Positions 22,870 to 34,552 of a DNA stretch of 64,000 bases are shown here, piece by piece (the stretch's first letter is position 1; each line of letters begins with the position of its first letter). This DNA comes from Euphorbia lathyris (lineage: Eukaryota > Streptophyta > Magnoliopsida > Malpighiales > Euphorbiaceae), in contig NC_088914.1 of assembly GCF_963576675.1 (NCBI RefSeq), positions 19,385,001-19,449,000 on the forward strand, in the 5' to 3' direction. The position numbers and the translations under genes were made by a program. Under the pieces are notes generated by a model. It was given only the letters and a program-made list of their open reading frames with translations. It made no database searches and was not told the origin of the DNA.

Positions 22870-23680
22870 TAAATAGAAAAGTCGACTAAGCATAGTTATA
22901 CCAAGGAGACTTGCAGTGCCCTTTAACAAGCATAATTTCTACCACTCCTTACCTCCACATGAAACGCGACATGTATCCATGTGTGCCCTACCTAGGGGTA
23001 ATAGGTTGAGACAACACATCAACGATGGCTATAATGACGATGAAAATGACTTTATTGGGTTTTATGTTCAGATGCTTTATAGGATAAGGTTCCCCCTTCC
23101 GAGCTCTACTATTGACATTCTAAATGAATTTCATTTGTGCCCCTTTCAATTTTCGCCCAACGACTGGCTAAAACTACTCACATTGAAGAAACTGTTAGAT
23201 TTAGGCTTGGTATTAATTGAGTCCGACTTCTGTCGGTTTTGGAAACTCACTGAGAAGAAAGGAGATGATGTCTATTATTGGAAAATTGAAAATTAATGGT
23301 ATGCTCTTTTATTTGAAACTATAGACAATTTCAAGGCCTTTAAGCAAAAATGGCTCTGGTTGGTTGCTAAAAAGGGCTCTACAGATAGCCCTTACTCAGA
23401 GGGTTTTCCTTTTACTACTTTTGAGAACTTGAAAGAAACCAAAGGCACTGACTTTGGAGGAGGAGTAATCTTTAAAGGAAATCTTGGCCTTCCTTTCTAG
23501 CATTGACGGAGATGTTGGATTTGATCAACAAGGGATGCCTTTGTGTTGTGAAGAATGATACCAGATCCATCTTCCTATTTGGAGAGGACCTATCATGAAG
23601 TTCTTGAAGATGATTCATCTCTTTTAACTTTGCTATATTTTTATGTTTTGGGTGTATGCATGGCTTTTAATATGAGTGAT
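22870..23680 (+). pseudogene. Degraded Tat-retroelement antisense ORF (Transposase_28/PF04195-like)
   Basis: Frame from 22916 to a TAA at 23294 and on in the same sense to about 23600 with further stops. Motifs RIRFPLPSSTIDILNEF, CPFQFSPNDWLKLLTL and FWKLTEKKGDDVYYW follow the pattern of the putative gypsy-type transposon family (APGQLHPN... then FF..K....GYYSF). It lies on the strand opposite the decayed Tat RNase H at 24850-25401, the same arrangement as in the nearly intact element at 34553-44399. Assignment is by motif memory only. Confidence 0.5.
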
Positions 23681-23692
23681 CATGCTCGTATC

Positions 23693-24317
23693 CAGTGTTG
23701 TAAAAGTCGTAAGGTGCTAGTCGGGCCGACAAGACCTCAAAAGATTAATCGGATATGTATTTTTCTATTTTTTATATTTATAATTAAATAAATATTATAT
23801 AAACACATTTAAAATATAAATTATCACATCTAAAAATAATATTAATAAATATTATATAAATATTATAAATATTTTCTTTAAATAAATAATAAAATATCCA
23901 TAAATATTCATAAAAAAAAACGTCTACTACCTTCTCCATATTCATCAAATAATTCTTTATTTTCTTTCTCAAAATATTTAATATTCGTAATCTAATATAT
24001 TGAAATTAATTTTATTTAGTGCTATGTAAATTAGTTTTATTATTTTTAGTTGTTGTTGTGATCATTAATTATTTGTATTATTTATTTTGTAGTAAAATTT
24101 TTATAATTTTATGATTTGACCCGATTTTTAGCCGTCTGGCCCGATTTTTAGCCGCCTAACCCGACTTGCCCCAATTTACCCCGACTTGAACCGCCTAGGC
24201 GGAAATATATCGGACCCCCGACTTAACCCGCCCAGCTATAAAAAATCGGTCAGTGTTCTGAATTTCACCGATTAGTCGGCCGATTAGTCGCCGACTTGGC
24301 CGACTTTTAGAACACTG
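23693..24317. mobile_element. hAT element (CAGTGTTNTAAAAGTCG family)
   Basis: Inverted termini CAGTGTTGTAAAAGTCG and CGACTTTTAGAACACTG with a perfect 8-bp duplication CTCGTATC (23685-23692, 24318-24325). Subterminal GCCGACT/AGTCGG repeats; AT-rich core. It splits the decayed Tat remnant, so it is younger than that element. Confidence 0.88.
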
Positions 24318-24849
24318 CTCGTATCATAGCGAGACAGAGGCAAGTAGTTGCAATGGTCAGAGGGCCAACCACCAAAGGTCTTCTAGCTTCAAATGTGGTT
24401 GCAACATCCACCGCTAAAACATCAAGAATTTCCTTCCATCTCCGGAGGTCCCAAAATTAGAACGTCTGCAATCCTTCTTGAAGTGGGGAAGATGACTATA
24501 GATTTTGAAGGTTTTCTCACCCTTGTATAAAAGATTTGTTGTTGAGGTCCAATCTTAGAAAGATTCTCATGTGAATGCGGTTGTTCAGATTTCGGAGAAA
24601 CATCCTTCATTGAGGATCGAGCTTCCAAATATGAAGGGCCACATTGATCTTGGGACACACGTGAACTCCCAGTTGCTTCCCGTGTCGTTTGGAATCCCCA
24701 CTCTTGACTTTACGGTGGCTTCCTCTAAGCTGGTTCCTCTTCAAGGTGTGGTTGTGTCCTATGTATAAAATGAAAATTTGGTCGTAAACCATTATTTCGT
24801 TTTGACGATGATCCTTCATTCTCCCATTGGTTTTGATGATGTTTGCTTG

Positions 24850-25401
24850 TGATATGACATCAATGTTGCAATAAGAGGTTCGTGACCTATCTGGGGTCGA
24901 TGCTATCTTGTCCAAGTGACCTGCCTCACAATTTTCCTCCATTGGAATACGTTTGATTTCCAACTTTCTTCTTTCTTATTCTCATGAAGCCATGAGTTGC
25001 TTTGTAAGTTCTAATTATTGTTTCATTAATGATTCGTTGGCTTAATAACTGCAGGGGATCTGACTAAACACTAATTTAGAGTAGCTTTTTAGGATGGTTC
25101 AATCTATTTTTATTACGTTGAGAATCCCGATTCCCTTAAGTACTGCCTCATATCCTGTCGTGTTATTAGATGCATGGAAGGTTAAAGTTTTTATCTATCG
25201 AAGGGTGATCCTATTCGGACATGTGATGCAAACTTTGATCCCGGATCCATCTTTGTTTGATTTTTCATCCATAAATACTTCCCACACATCTGGTAGGATT
25301 TGCTCACTTGACTCAAATTCTGGAATTTCTACCATGAGATTTGTTAATGCTTGAGCCTTCAAGGCTTTTATAGGCTCAAACTTTACGTTTGTAGGGACCA
25401 T
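24850..25401 (-). pseudogene. Degraded Ty3/Tat-lineage RNase H region
   Basis: Minus-strand frames with shifts give, in order, FEPIKALKAQALTNLMVEIP, FMDEKSNKDGSG, then HASNNTTGYEAVLKGIGIL in another frame (about 25085-25180), and IKRIPMEENCEAGHLDKIAS near 24890-24955. These match the junction of the RT-linked RNase H and the second (archaeal-type) RNase H of Tat elements (KSQALADF, YTDGA, NNAAEYEA, VPRGQNAKADELAKAA in the intact copy here). Integrase sequence was not recognised; probably deleted. Confidence 0.6.
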
Positions 25402-25980
25402 GTTGAAGTACTTTTCGTAGGGATGTGTTTATTCGTACCATTATGGAATGGCTTTAGAAGTAGTTTTAGAGCTTTTCGAAGGTATTGACCATTCCATAGA
25501 CCAGTTATTCTACCTTCGTGTATCTTGTTTTTGTGTCCCTTACTAGGACCATTGCTATGGATTCCTAAGTAAGTAAGGGTTGCCTTTTTTCTTTGTCCAT
25601 AATAGGATTTGTGCAACTTGCACAACTTCCATCTTCACATACTTTCACTACAGTCATCAAATGTACTATTGTCGGCTACATTAGCTCCTTATGAAGGTTA
25701 TTGATATGGATGATGACTTCTTTAGTTGGTCAAGTTAGTCAATCTCGACAGGTGATCATAGATGAATTTGACGAGAAGATTAGTTGAAAAGTTAGTTATA
25801 GATTTTTGTTTTTGTCAAGAGCTAGGTGTTATACATCTCTTCGTTTCATAATTTCTCGAAGCTTTTCAATTACCGCCTAATATCTTCTAGAAGATATCAA
25901 AGTTTGAATAAGATGTCAAATTTCTTCCAAAAGATCTCTAAGACATGTAACACATCTAGAAACATTTATGATCCGTTTGG
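25402..25980. other. Probable further Tat remnant, unresolved
   Basis: Continues the decayed element on its 5' (pol) side but I could not align domains. No independent gene seen. Confidence 0.3.
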
Positions 25981-26578
25981 TACATTGTATTTTAATATAA
26001 TATAATCAATGTTGTAATGTAATGAAATGTGTAATACAATGGAGCGGAATAATGTATTCATTGTCATGTTTGGTTGGCAAATTTTAATAAAATTGATAAA
26101 ATGCAAATGTCATTACAATATGTATGTTTATATTAGTTAAATGCAATTTTCTTGTTTGTTTTTTTGCGTTTTTCGTATATTTTTGTTTTCTGTTTCTTTT
26201 TTGTATTTTCATGTTTTTTTCCGTTTTTGTTTCTCATTTTTTTTCTTTTCCGTTTTTTCATTTTCGCAATTTTTTTTTGTTTTTCATATTTTTCTCGTTT
26301 TCATATTTTCATGTTCTTTGCCTTTTCCCGTTTTCCGATTTTCTGTTTTTTTCTCGTTTTTGTTTTTTCACGTTTTCACATTTTTTTGGTTTTTTGGTTT
26401 TTATGTTTTCATGTTTTCTTTTTTTGTATTTCGCAATTAGTAATAAAAATACAAGGATTAATCGTAATAAGGATTCATGCTTATTTTGTTCGTAATGCCC
26501 ATTACATAAATTTATGAAGAAAAATTGAGTGATGTATTTGTGATTTCGTTACGAAAAAACGATGTGACTAACCAAACA
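25976..26578. mobile_element. TIR-like element with a degenerate T-rich core
   Basis: Left end CCGTTTGGTACATTGTA and right end, reverse-complemented, containing ATTATGTTTGGTTAGTCACA; the GTTTGGTT-type terminus resembles the 34388-45426 element. The middle (26150-26440) is a degenerate run of TTTTTCGTTTTTCATGTTTT-like units. Ends are approximate. Confidence 0.45.
26124..26450. repeat. Degenerate T-rich low-complexity repeat
   Basis: Irregular alternation of T runs with CG, CA and TG pairs. It produces three overlapping Phe-rich frames that are not genes. A similar tract occurs at 44700-45150, with its complement at 44500-44700. Confidence 0.8.
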
Positions 26579-26595
26579 TAATAATAAACACAGGA

Positions 26596-26765
26596 ATGTT
26601 CACATGCACCTTAATTACCAAGTGAATTTGGTCATTCACCGTTAAATCTAGGCTTATTAAATTTAAGCCTCACGATGTTTTGAATCTCCATCTTAGAATT
26701 CTGATAAGTCTCAATCTAACGGTGAATGACCAAATTCTACATGATTATTAAGATGTATGTCATCA
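26596..26765. mobile_element. Small MITE-like inverted repeat
   Basis: CACATGCACCTTAATTACC, then GAATTTGGTCATTCACCGTT, is mirrored by AACGGTGAATGACCAAATTC and AATCATGTAG-like sequence at 26715-26760. The left arm recurs at 45788-45850 next to the Helitron. No target duplication found. Confidence 0.5.
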
Positions 26766-26979
26766 AGATTGAAAATAAACAATTACAACTTCTAATCCAT
26801 ATTAGAAGTACCAAATGGACCTTAGTATCTCCAAGATATGTAACACCCTAGAAAAACCTCTTTGAATAACTTGATTGAAGAGAGTCAATTTCAACAACTA
26901 TAAAATAATATAGTCTTGATCCACAATCCCCTTCAAAACCACCCAAAAGCCTCCATGGCTCACACACAAAATTACAACT

Positions 26980-27230
26980 AAATTATATCACCAAACTTAA
27001 TTCTTAATATGTCATTATTTTCTATATATTATGATTTTACACCCTAATTTAAAAATTCTAGATTTCAATTCATGAATCATAAACCCTAGAAAATATATTC
27101 TAGCCTCCTAATTTATAAATTTCAATCCTTAAAATATATTAAAAGTACTGATTTTACTTGTTTGATATAATCCAAAATTATGACTTGACATAGTTTCTCA
27201 AAAATGAATTTCTGTGTAATTTTCCCAAAC
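26980..27230. repeat. Partial copy of the foldback arm found at 57338-59984
   Basis: Shares TTAATTCTTAATATGTCATT, ATTTCAATTCATGAATCATA, CAATCCTTAAAATATATTAA and GTGTAATTTTCCC with the left arm at 57361-58200. Only one arm is present here. Confidence 0.6.
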
Positions 27231-27611
27231 TATTACCTCTACCAATACTATATTAAAAAAACATGATCCAAGAGCTACGATCCGTATGTCATTTGGCGAC
27301 TTCGTATTCAACGAATAACAATTTTTTTTTTTTAATTTTTTAAAAAGAAGTAGAATAAACAATGAGGTGTGAGTATTAATTAAATTAATTGATTAATTAG
27401 ACGTTTTAATCCGTTTGTTTTAGCTGTTTCTATTTGAAGTTTGTTATTGCTGTTAGCTGTTACGAATATATAGTAGATATTAATTGATTTTTATCTAAAA
27501 ATAATTATTTTAAATTTTTATCAAACATTTTTTATCTCATGTTTAGATTTGAAAGTCAGAAATCAGTTCTTAAAAAATAGAAATTAACAGACACTGCCCA
27601 TAAAAAAAAAT

Positions 27612-27995
27612 AGACATAACACCCATTTGAATCCCTAAACTAAAGCTTCAAAGTCAATTAGGATCCTAAACTATCAAAATCATCAATAAGGTCCATGAAC
27701 TAGCTAAAAATCATCAATTCAGTCCCCATTCTAAACAAAAATCTTCAATTAAGGCCTCATCGAAAATCATTCGGTTGAACAGTTTCATATCTTATTTCCC
27801 AAACCCATTTTGAACAACACAGAGATTATTACAGTTTATATCAAATAGTCACATTTTTCGATTTTAGGATAGAATAGGAACTCAATTGATGATTTTTACT
27901 TAGTTCATAGATTTAATTGATGATTTTGATAGTTTAGGGTTCTAATTGATTTTGAAGCTTTAGTTTAAGGACTTAAATGGATGTAATGCCAAAAA
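27612..27995. mobile_element. MITE-like inverted repeat
   Basis: Left arm (CATTTGAATCCCTAAACT, CTATCAAAATCATCAAT) mirrored by right arm (ATTGATGATTTTGATAG, GGACTTAAATGGATG). Arms of roughly 110 bp flank an AT-rich centre. Ends approximate, target duplication not established. Confidence 0.5.
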
Positions 27996-28175
27996 AATAA
28001 GTACAATAAAAATAAGTTTCTTAAACAATGACTAGTTAATTTCCAAGAAGGAACTCTATTTCACAAGTTGGATAAACCATGACGTCACGAATGATTTTGT
28101 GGTTATATTAACATATTACTCTGCGTCATGCATGATCTAGACACTTTCTTCTGTAAAATAGGTATATTTTGTGGG

Positions 28176-29224
28176 TGTTTGTTTTAGCTTTTCGGATGAG
28201 CGTTTAGCGTTTCACTCCAAACCGCAGAAAATATAGCGTTTGGTTAGGGTTATATAACCGCAGCGTTTAGCGTTTTGTCTGAAAACTGCAGCGTTTTGGA
28301 GCGTTTCACGAAAAGCTCATATTTGGAGCTTTTCATAAACAGCTGTTTGTAGTTATTTGTTATTGACAAAATTATCCTTCTTTTTTCCACAAAATATGTT
28401 TATTCTTTAACATTATTTATATTTCTACAACATAATTACCGGAAGAATAAAGTTTTGTTGCGTTAAATAAATTTTTGTTTTTTATATAGATTAGTTTTAT
28501 TAATTTGTGTAACACATTTTTTATTTTATAATAGGATAAAATGCAAAAATATCCATAACATTTATAGCTAGGAGTAATTTTATCCTTAATGTTTAAAATT
28601 GTGCATTTATATCCCTATTTTGGCAGCCAAAAGCAATTTTACCCCTAACATTAACAAGTTGGGTCAATTTGAGAAATAATTTATCAGATTGTTTTTTTAG
28701 TCATTAATATTGTCATCTACAATTCATACGTGCACCATTTTATCATCGTTAGTAACAGATCACAAACATATGATTAGACGCGATTTTTTTTAAGAAAATA
28801 ATATATATATATATATAGTGTCTTTTGTACGAGTTGGACAAAAAAAATTCAAATATTTTACCAAATTTATAATATTAATTTTCAATTTTATTATTAAATC
28901 ACTAAAATCGACCCAACTTGCTAATATTAGGGGTAAAATTGCACAGTTTTAGATGTTAAGAGTAAAATTATTCCTAATTGTAAACGTTATGGACATTTTT
29001 TCACATTTTCCCTTTTATAATTTAATAGTTGATTAATTTAAAACATGTCCATTTTAGACATTTTAAATCCGAACAGCAACAGTTCAATATAATTTTACCA
29101 AACACTAGTAATTAAACAGCTAATAACAAACAGCTAACAGCAACTGCTAACAGCTTACTGCAACTACAAACAGCTAACAGCAACCGCAACAGCTATTAGC
29201 TAACAGCTGAACCAAACAGGCCCT
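28176..29224. mobile_element. hAT-like TIR element (GTTTGKTTYAGCT type) with a nested Mutator-like element
   Basis: Left end GGGTGTTTGTTTTAGCT and right end, reverse-complemented, GGGCCTGTTTGGTTCAGCTG. CAGCTGTT/AACAGCTAACAGC repeats occur subterminally. Interrupted at about 28528-29010 by a diverged member of the 31164-31742 family. Confidence 0.5.
28528..29010. mobile_element. Diverged Mutator-like element, relative of 31164-31742
   Basis: Shares TTTAAAATTGTGCATTTAT, TTGGGTCAATTTGAGAAATA and TTAGGGGTAAAATTGCAC with the clean copy at 31164-31742. Arms inverted, more diverged; ends approximate. Confidence 0.5.
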
Positions 29225-30637
29225 TTCGTCGAGTTTGGATGGTATACATCGTTAGGACGATTCGATCTATTGACATTGATAAATAAAAATAAGAGTTTAT
29301 TGACTAGGAAAAATATAGAATAAAAAGTAAAAAAAAAAAATGACAGAAATCAATTTCCAGTAGATTCTTCCAAACTCGATTTTCTCCTCTCCTACTTTGC
29401 GATTTCCAGCATTAGAATAGCAAATCGATCTTCTCCCTACCATCAAAATTCATTTCTAGAGCAGGTTCTTCCAAACTCAATTTCTAACTTGAAAATGAGG
29501 TTGAAAAAACCTAGTGGATTCTGTAATTTATTTTTACTTTTTACTTTCTCTCCCTTATTTAAGAAATTTCTTTTATTTGTCCACATAGAAGTGAAATTTC
29601 TACGTCAACAAGTCGAATCTCTCAAAGGCTCGTGTCTCCCAAACTCAATGAAAAAGTTAAATAAGGGCTGAATCGATAACAAAATCAATGATCATGGACT
29701 CAATGTAGAAACATATTAATCAGAGGCTTGATCCTTAAAATATACACAGTTTTGCCTTTAAAATTAAATGATAAGTTGAATTTAAAATTTTAATTAAATA
29801 TGTTAATTTATTAGAATACATGATTTTTCACCCAGCATAAAATTTTAAGTTGTGTTACAAACAAGTTAGAAACTAATTATTAGGATAAATTTATTTATAG
29901 AAAAATATTGTGTTTTGAAAAATATTGGATATAAGAATTTTTTTTGTCGGAAAAAAATATATTTTTCGATGTTTGGCTTTCAGTATTTGTTTTTGTCTTA
30001 ATTTTTTTCATCAAGATTAAAATTGGAAGAAGGATTGAAGAAATCATCATCGTCAATTAGATCCATATAACCAAAATTAAACCTATTCAACTTGATGTGG
30101 CTAAATTCTAAAAATCCTATTATAAGCATGAAATACGCTAGAAACAATGTCAAAAAAAGGAGTTGAAGCCGGCTAACCCAGCCTGATGCATAAGTCATAA
30201 CAGAGGATGAACATAACAATACATCAAAACTATGACAAAAGCTTAGTGAATATAAATGAAGTAGTGTATCTTGGAGGGTGTCTTATTGTCGAGCTATGAA
30301 AGGGCGGTTATAAACTTTGTAGCATGTTGTGCTACGTGGCTCATGGATCGGGGTTTGGTATCCTTCAAACCCACTTGGTCTGTGATTGACAAGATTAGAC
30401 GAGTGATTGCTGTAACAGATTGATCTTTGATGTGATCGGTGGAGATCTCCGGATCAAGACTGTGACACTAGATCGTATCGGGAGTTGATTCCCTATAATG
30501 ATCCCACGTGAATTCTAACCTTGGGTGATGGCTCATACTTTATAAGTGTGACATAAATATGTTTATATTCTTCTAATATCACAACCATTAAAAAAAATTC
30601 ATTCAAAAAATCATTATTAGTCAATTCCTATTAGTGA
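29225..30637. other. Intergenic, no supported gene
   Basis: Mostly AT-rich. A less AT-rich patch at about 30250-30540 has no usable reading frame and I do not recognise it. A short frame at 29998-30219 (minus) has one hydrophobic stretch but no family resemblance. Confidence 0.4.
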
Positions 30638-30640
30638 TTA

Positions 30641-30904
30641 CTCTCTCTGTTTCATTTTAATTGTCTTTTAAGGTTTCTACACAAATATTAAGAAACCTAT
30701 TAATTAGCCTAAAAAGTAGTTAAACATTACCTTATTACCCTCTTGCAATTAATGCTTAAATTTCTCTGCAAATTTCTTTCCTTTTATTATATGAGGATAA
30801 AGTTGGAAAAAACACATTTAATGCTCCTTGAAAAGTGTAAAACGTCAAATAATTTGAAACAATTTTTTTTTCTCAAAACGACAATTATTATGAAACGAAT
30901 GGAG
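30641..30904. mobile_element. Stowaway-type MITE
   Basis: Ends CTCTCTCTGTTTCATTTTAA and, reverse-complemented, CTCCATTCGTTTCATAATAA, flanked by TA. 264 bp, AT-rich. Confidence 0.8.
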
Positions 30905-31163
30905 TATATGATTGCATGAATTCTAGAATTCTCTAATAATTGTTTTCTACTAAAATTTATGATGATTGCCTAAGCAGGAAAAAGTAATACCTTTAGTTTT
31001 TTTTTTAAATCCAAATTATATAACTAATTGTATTTATAGAAAATTTATATTTACAAAATAAATTAAATGGCGTTCGATGAAATTCTGAATTTTAAAAAAA
31101 TGGCAGGTTATTGACTGTTTGGAGTAGAGTTCTATAAAACATGTTTTTCCTATATTTTTCTAA

Positions 31164-31742
31164 GGGTTAAGGTGTAAAAATACCCCTAACGTTTTGTGTG
31201 AGGAGCAACTTTACCCCTAACGTCTAAAATTGTGCAATTTTACCCCTATCGTTGGAAGCCAAGGGCAATTTGACCCCTAACGTTAATAAATTGGATCAAT
31301 TTGAGAAATAATTCATCAAACTGTCTTCTCGGCATGAATCTTGTCATCTACACTTCATACGTGTGTCATTTTATCAGTAACAAATCATAAACATATGTTG
31401 GGATGTGAAAAAAATAAAAAAATATACTGTCTTTTTGTACGAATTAGACAAAATAAATTCAAAAAATTCATCAAATTTATAAATATTAACCTCAAATTCT
31501 ATTATTAAATTATAAAAAACATGAAATCCTTTTTTCAGAACGAATTGTTATGCAATTGGTACTGAATAAGGAACAAAAATATATGTTTTTATAATAGTGT
31601 CTGAAATTGACCCAATTTATTAACGTTAGGGGTAAAATTGCTCTTGACTTCCAACGTTAGGGGCAAAATTGCACCATTTTAGACGTTAGGGGTAAAATTG
31701 CTCCTTACCCAAAACGTTAAGGGTATTTTTGCACCTTAACCC
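31164..31742. mobile_element. Mutator-like MITE with long inverted arms
   Basis: Ends GGGTTAAGGTGTAAAAATAC and its mirror GTATTTTTGCACCTTAACCC style arm of over 100 bp, with repeated CCCCTAACGTT / AACGTTAGGGG units. Perfect 9-bp duplication TTTTTCTAA at 31155-31163 and 31743-31751. No coding capacity. Confidence 0.88.
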
Positions 31743-31751
31743 TTTTTCTAA

Positions 31752-32054
31752 TGACTAATTTGAATCATTAGACTTGTTTTAAACAATGAAAAATATGTTT
31801 CTATATAATATTTTAAGTTCTAAAATTTATTATCAAGCATACCCTTAAATTTTTGCTGCATTTTTACTTCATATGGTAAAAGGTTTAATCTAGTTTATAC
31901 AATTAATTTAAGATTCGTAATTTTAACACATGTCAATTTTTAATGCTAATCTTTAATTGTTTTAAAAATAGATTGATAGTGATACATAAAATTTATTTAA
32001 GTAAATTGATTTTGCAAGCTAAGTTGAAAAATTACCTTTTATCCTTACATCTTA
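31752..32054. other. Spacer, nothing recognised
   Basis: AT-rich spacer between two MITEs. Confidence 0.4.
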
Positions 32055-32059
32055 TTGTA

Positions 32060-32750
32060 TTTTATAGGTCTAATGCTTTCCAGCCCCTTAACTTGTTCAA
32101 ATTGGTCATTTTACTCCCTCAACTCATCGAATGTCCTATTTACCTCCTTAATTCCATAAAAGTGGTATTTCTCACCCCTTCAACTTGTCCATTTATCACC
32201 CCAACTCATAGATTGTTCTTTTTACCCCCTAACTCCATAAAAGTGATATTTTTCATCCCTTACAATCCGTTATCGAAGCCTAAATTGATAACTTTTTTTA
32301 AATATTAAACCTATATTTATGCTATTTTGTAAGTGGAACCTAAATTAATATTTCCCAAAAAATCATAGGCCTATTTTGGTACATTATCCCTACATATAAT
32401 GTATTTAACTTGTTTATATTAATGTTCTTGTTATTTGTATTTTTTATTCTTTCTTTCCATTTTCAACTTTTTTTACTACTATAAAGGGATAAGAAATGCT
32501 ACTTTTATGGAGTTAAGAGAGTAAATAGGATCATAAATGGTGAGAAATATCACTTTTATGCAGTTAAGTGGGTAAATAGGGTATTCGATGAGTTGAGAAT
32601 GGGTAAAATGACAAATTTGGATAAGTTAAGGAGGTGAGAAATACTATTTTTATAGAGTTAAGGGGGTAAATAGAACATTCGATGAGTTGGAGGGGTAAAA
32701 TGACCAATTTTGACAAATTTAAGAAGGCTGAAGAAGCATTAAGCCTATTT
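32060..32750. mobile_element. Inverted-repeat element (CCTTAACTTGTTCAAATTGGTC type)
   Basis: Left arm with CATTTTACTCCCTCAACTCA and CCATAAAAGTGGTATTTCTC units; right arm with the complements (GAGAAATACTATTTTTATAG, GAGTTGGAGGGGTAAAATGA). Units are repeated two or three times per arm. Ends approximate; no clean target duplication found. Confidence 0.55.
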
Positions 32751-32759
32751 TATATATTT

Positions 32760-33080
32760 CAAAATTATTAATTTATCAAGAAATATTTTTGAAAATTAAG
32801 ATTAAAATCTTTATTTTTATAAAGCCAAAATGTCCTTATCAATTATTGGTGGTCATTTTTTGCCAATTGTAAAAAAAATAAAATCACGAAAAAGAAAGGA
32901 AAAAGGTAAAAAGCAACACAACACATGGGCAGCAAATGAAGCTTCCGCGTAGTAAGGATATGGTAAAGACACGTTTACTTGTCAACCACTTAACTCGGAA
33001 TATTCTTCGCGAACCGTCAAAATTCAAATATGCTCCGATGAGTCAATGACTCGCCCGTTTTTTAATTTTTCTTTTTAATG
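32760..33080. promoter_or_regulatory. Upstream region of the DUF1645 gene
   Basis: AT-rich with a change to less AT-rich sequence from about 32930. CACGTTTACTTGTCAAC and similar sites may be regulatory but none can be assigned firmly. Confidence 0.3.
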
Positions 33081-33081
33081 G

Positions 33082-33090
33082 TATAAAATA
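33082..33090 (+). promoter_or_regulatory. TATA box candidate for the DUF1645 gene
   Basis: TATAAAATA, followed by a CT/AC-rich leader, about 220 nt upstream of the ATG at 33310. This would place the start site near 33115 with a 5' UTR of roughly 195 nt. Confidence 0.55.
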
Positions 33091-33309
33091 AAACCCGCAG
33101 AACAATAACCAAACAATCACGAAGATCAACTCCAAAAATAACCGCATTTCACCAAACTTTCTACTTCTCTCCATTAAGCCGGCCACCGGCCCACCGATCG
33201 TAATTTTCACCGCCTCTATATCTCATTCCTTTTTTAACTTATTCTCTCAAATCAATTTTCGAAGTAGAAAGGAATTTCATAGTGTGTTTGCATAGTCGAT
33301 TACAGAAAA

Positions 33310-34071
33310 ATGCAGGTTAGTTCGGATTCGGCTGTCTCCTTGCATGATAGTTTCGATTCGTCGGTCACCGGTAAGTTTGAGGAAGATTTTAGGTTGAAAT
33401 TGAATGTAAATGATGACAGAGTTGAAGAAAAAATACCGATAGAAGACGACGACGAAGAAGTAGGAGAAGAGGAGGAAGAGTTTAGTTTTGTTTGTACGAA
33501 TCCTGATGGATCACCGATATCAGCCGACGATATATTCCAGGACGGCCAGATCTTGCCGTTTTATCCTCTGTTTGACAAAGATCTCCGGCAACAATTGGAG
33601 AAGGTGTTTGTGGAAGAGCGCGACGGCGACTGCGGCTCCTCTGTGTCATCTTCGGAGGATACAGAAGGATTATACTGCCCTTGGACGAAGAAAGCTGTGG
33701 AGGAATCGGAGAAGGCATGTAGAAAGAGCAATTCTACGGGGTTTTCGAAGCTGAGGAGATTTAGAGAATTGATTCACAGAAGTAGAAGCGACGGAAAGGA
33801 TGCTTTCGTATTTTTGCGGCATGATCACCACAACCACCACAGCCGGAATCCAGATTCTTCAGTAATAGCAACTGCGACGATGAGTAATAAGCCGGCGAAT
33901 AAGGTTGAGAAAAGTGAAAATGTGACGGAGGGGAAGAGCAGTAAAAAGCCGCCGAGGTCGGCGCACGAGCGGTTGTACGTGCAAAATAGAGCGACGAAAG
34001 AGGAGCATAAACGGAAAACTTATTTGCCGTATCGGGTCGGGTTCTTCACCACTAATGTACATCCATATTAA
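33310..34071 (+). CDS. DUF1645 family protein (PF07816), intronless
   Basis: Single-exon frame of 253 residues from ATG 33310 to TAA 34069-34071. The region at residues about 54-82 has the family hallmark FSFVCTNPDGSPISADDIF followed by GQILPFYPLFDKDL. An acidic stretch precedes it (DDDEEVGEEEEE); a Ser-rich and basic middle includes FSKLRRFRELIHRSRSDG; the C-terminus is SAHERLYVQNRATKEE then RKTYLPYRVGFF, also typical. DUF1645 proteins are plant-specific, usually intronless and of about this length. Some rice members are linked to stress tolerance and grain size (OsSGL); biochemical function is not established. Ser-rich surroundings and basic patches suggest a regulatory, possibly nuclear protein (inference). 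Intact, with a TATA box upstream and no disabling changes. Confidence 0.9.
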   Translation: MQVSSDSAVSLHDSFDSSVTGKFEEDFRLKLNVNDDRVEEKIPIEDDDEEVGEEEEEFSFVCTNPDGSPISADDIFQDGQILPFYPLFDKDLRQQLEKVFVEERDGDCGSSVSSSEDTEGLYCPWTKKAVEESEKACRKSNSTGFSKLRRFRELIHRSRSDGKDAFVFLRHDHHNHHSRNPDSSVIATATMSNKPANKVEKSENVTEGKSSKKPPRSAHERLYVQNRATKEEHKRKTYLPYRVGFFTTNVHPY

Positions 34072-34385
34072 ATTCATCAGTTAATTATTTATTTATTGAA
34101 AATTAATTGATTTGTTGATTTGTTGTGAAGTTGAGTTTGTAGAAATCAATTTCTGCAAAGGGTGGGAAGGGGATGAATGAGAAATTAGATGATTAACAAG
34201 CAATAATTGTTGGTATATGAAGTTGTACACAATCTACTGTATGTGAAAGAAAAGGTTGTACGCAATTTGATATTCAAAATTTTATTTTGTGGAAACTTCT
34301 TTTTTTTTTTAATAAATAACACTGAAGTGTCTTTTTTTAGATTTGTTAATTTTTTAGTGTCATGAGTTAATTTTTGAATTTAGAT
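34072..34385. other. 3' flank of the DUF1645 gene
   Basis: AT-rich sequence downstream of the TAA, presumably the 3' UTR and terminator region; no defined polyadenylation signal is claimed. Confidence 0.4.
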
Positions 34386-34552
34386 GCCGTTTGGTTCGCG
34401 GAATAGAATGGAATATGATTGTTATTCCAAAGGAATAGAATAGCAAAGAATGGAATAGAAATTCTTAGGAATTACTATTTCTATGTTTGGTTGGTGGAAT
34501 AAGGTGGAATGGAATATATAATTTTTTTTATTAAAAAGACAATATTATCCTT

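Noticed and set aside
26124..26517. Three overlapping frames rich in Phe, as possible membrane proteins
   Set aside because: They are translations of one T-rich low-complexity tract; all three frames stay open for the same reason and none has a family resemblance.
33310..34071. DUF1645 gene as a retrocopy because it lacks introns
   Set aside because: Family members are usually intronless, there is a TATA box and no poly(A) tract or target duplication.
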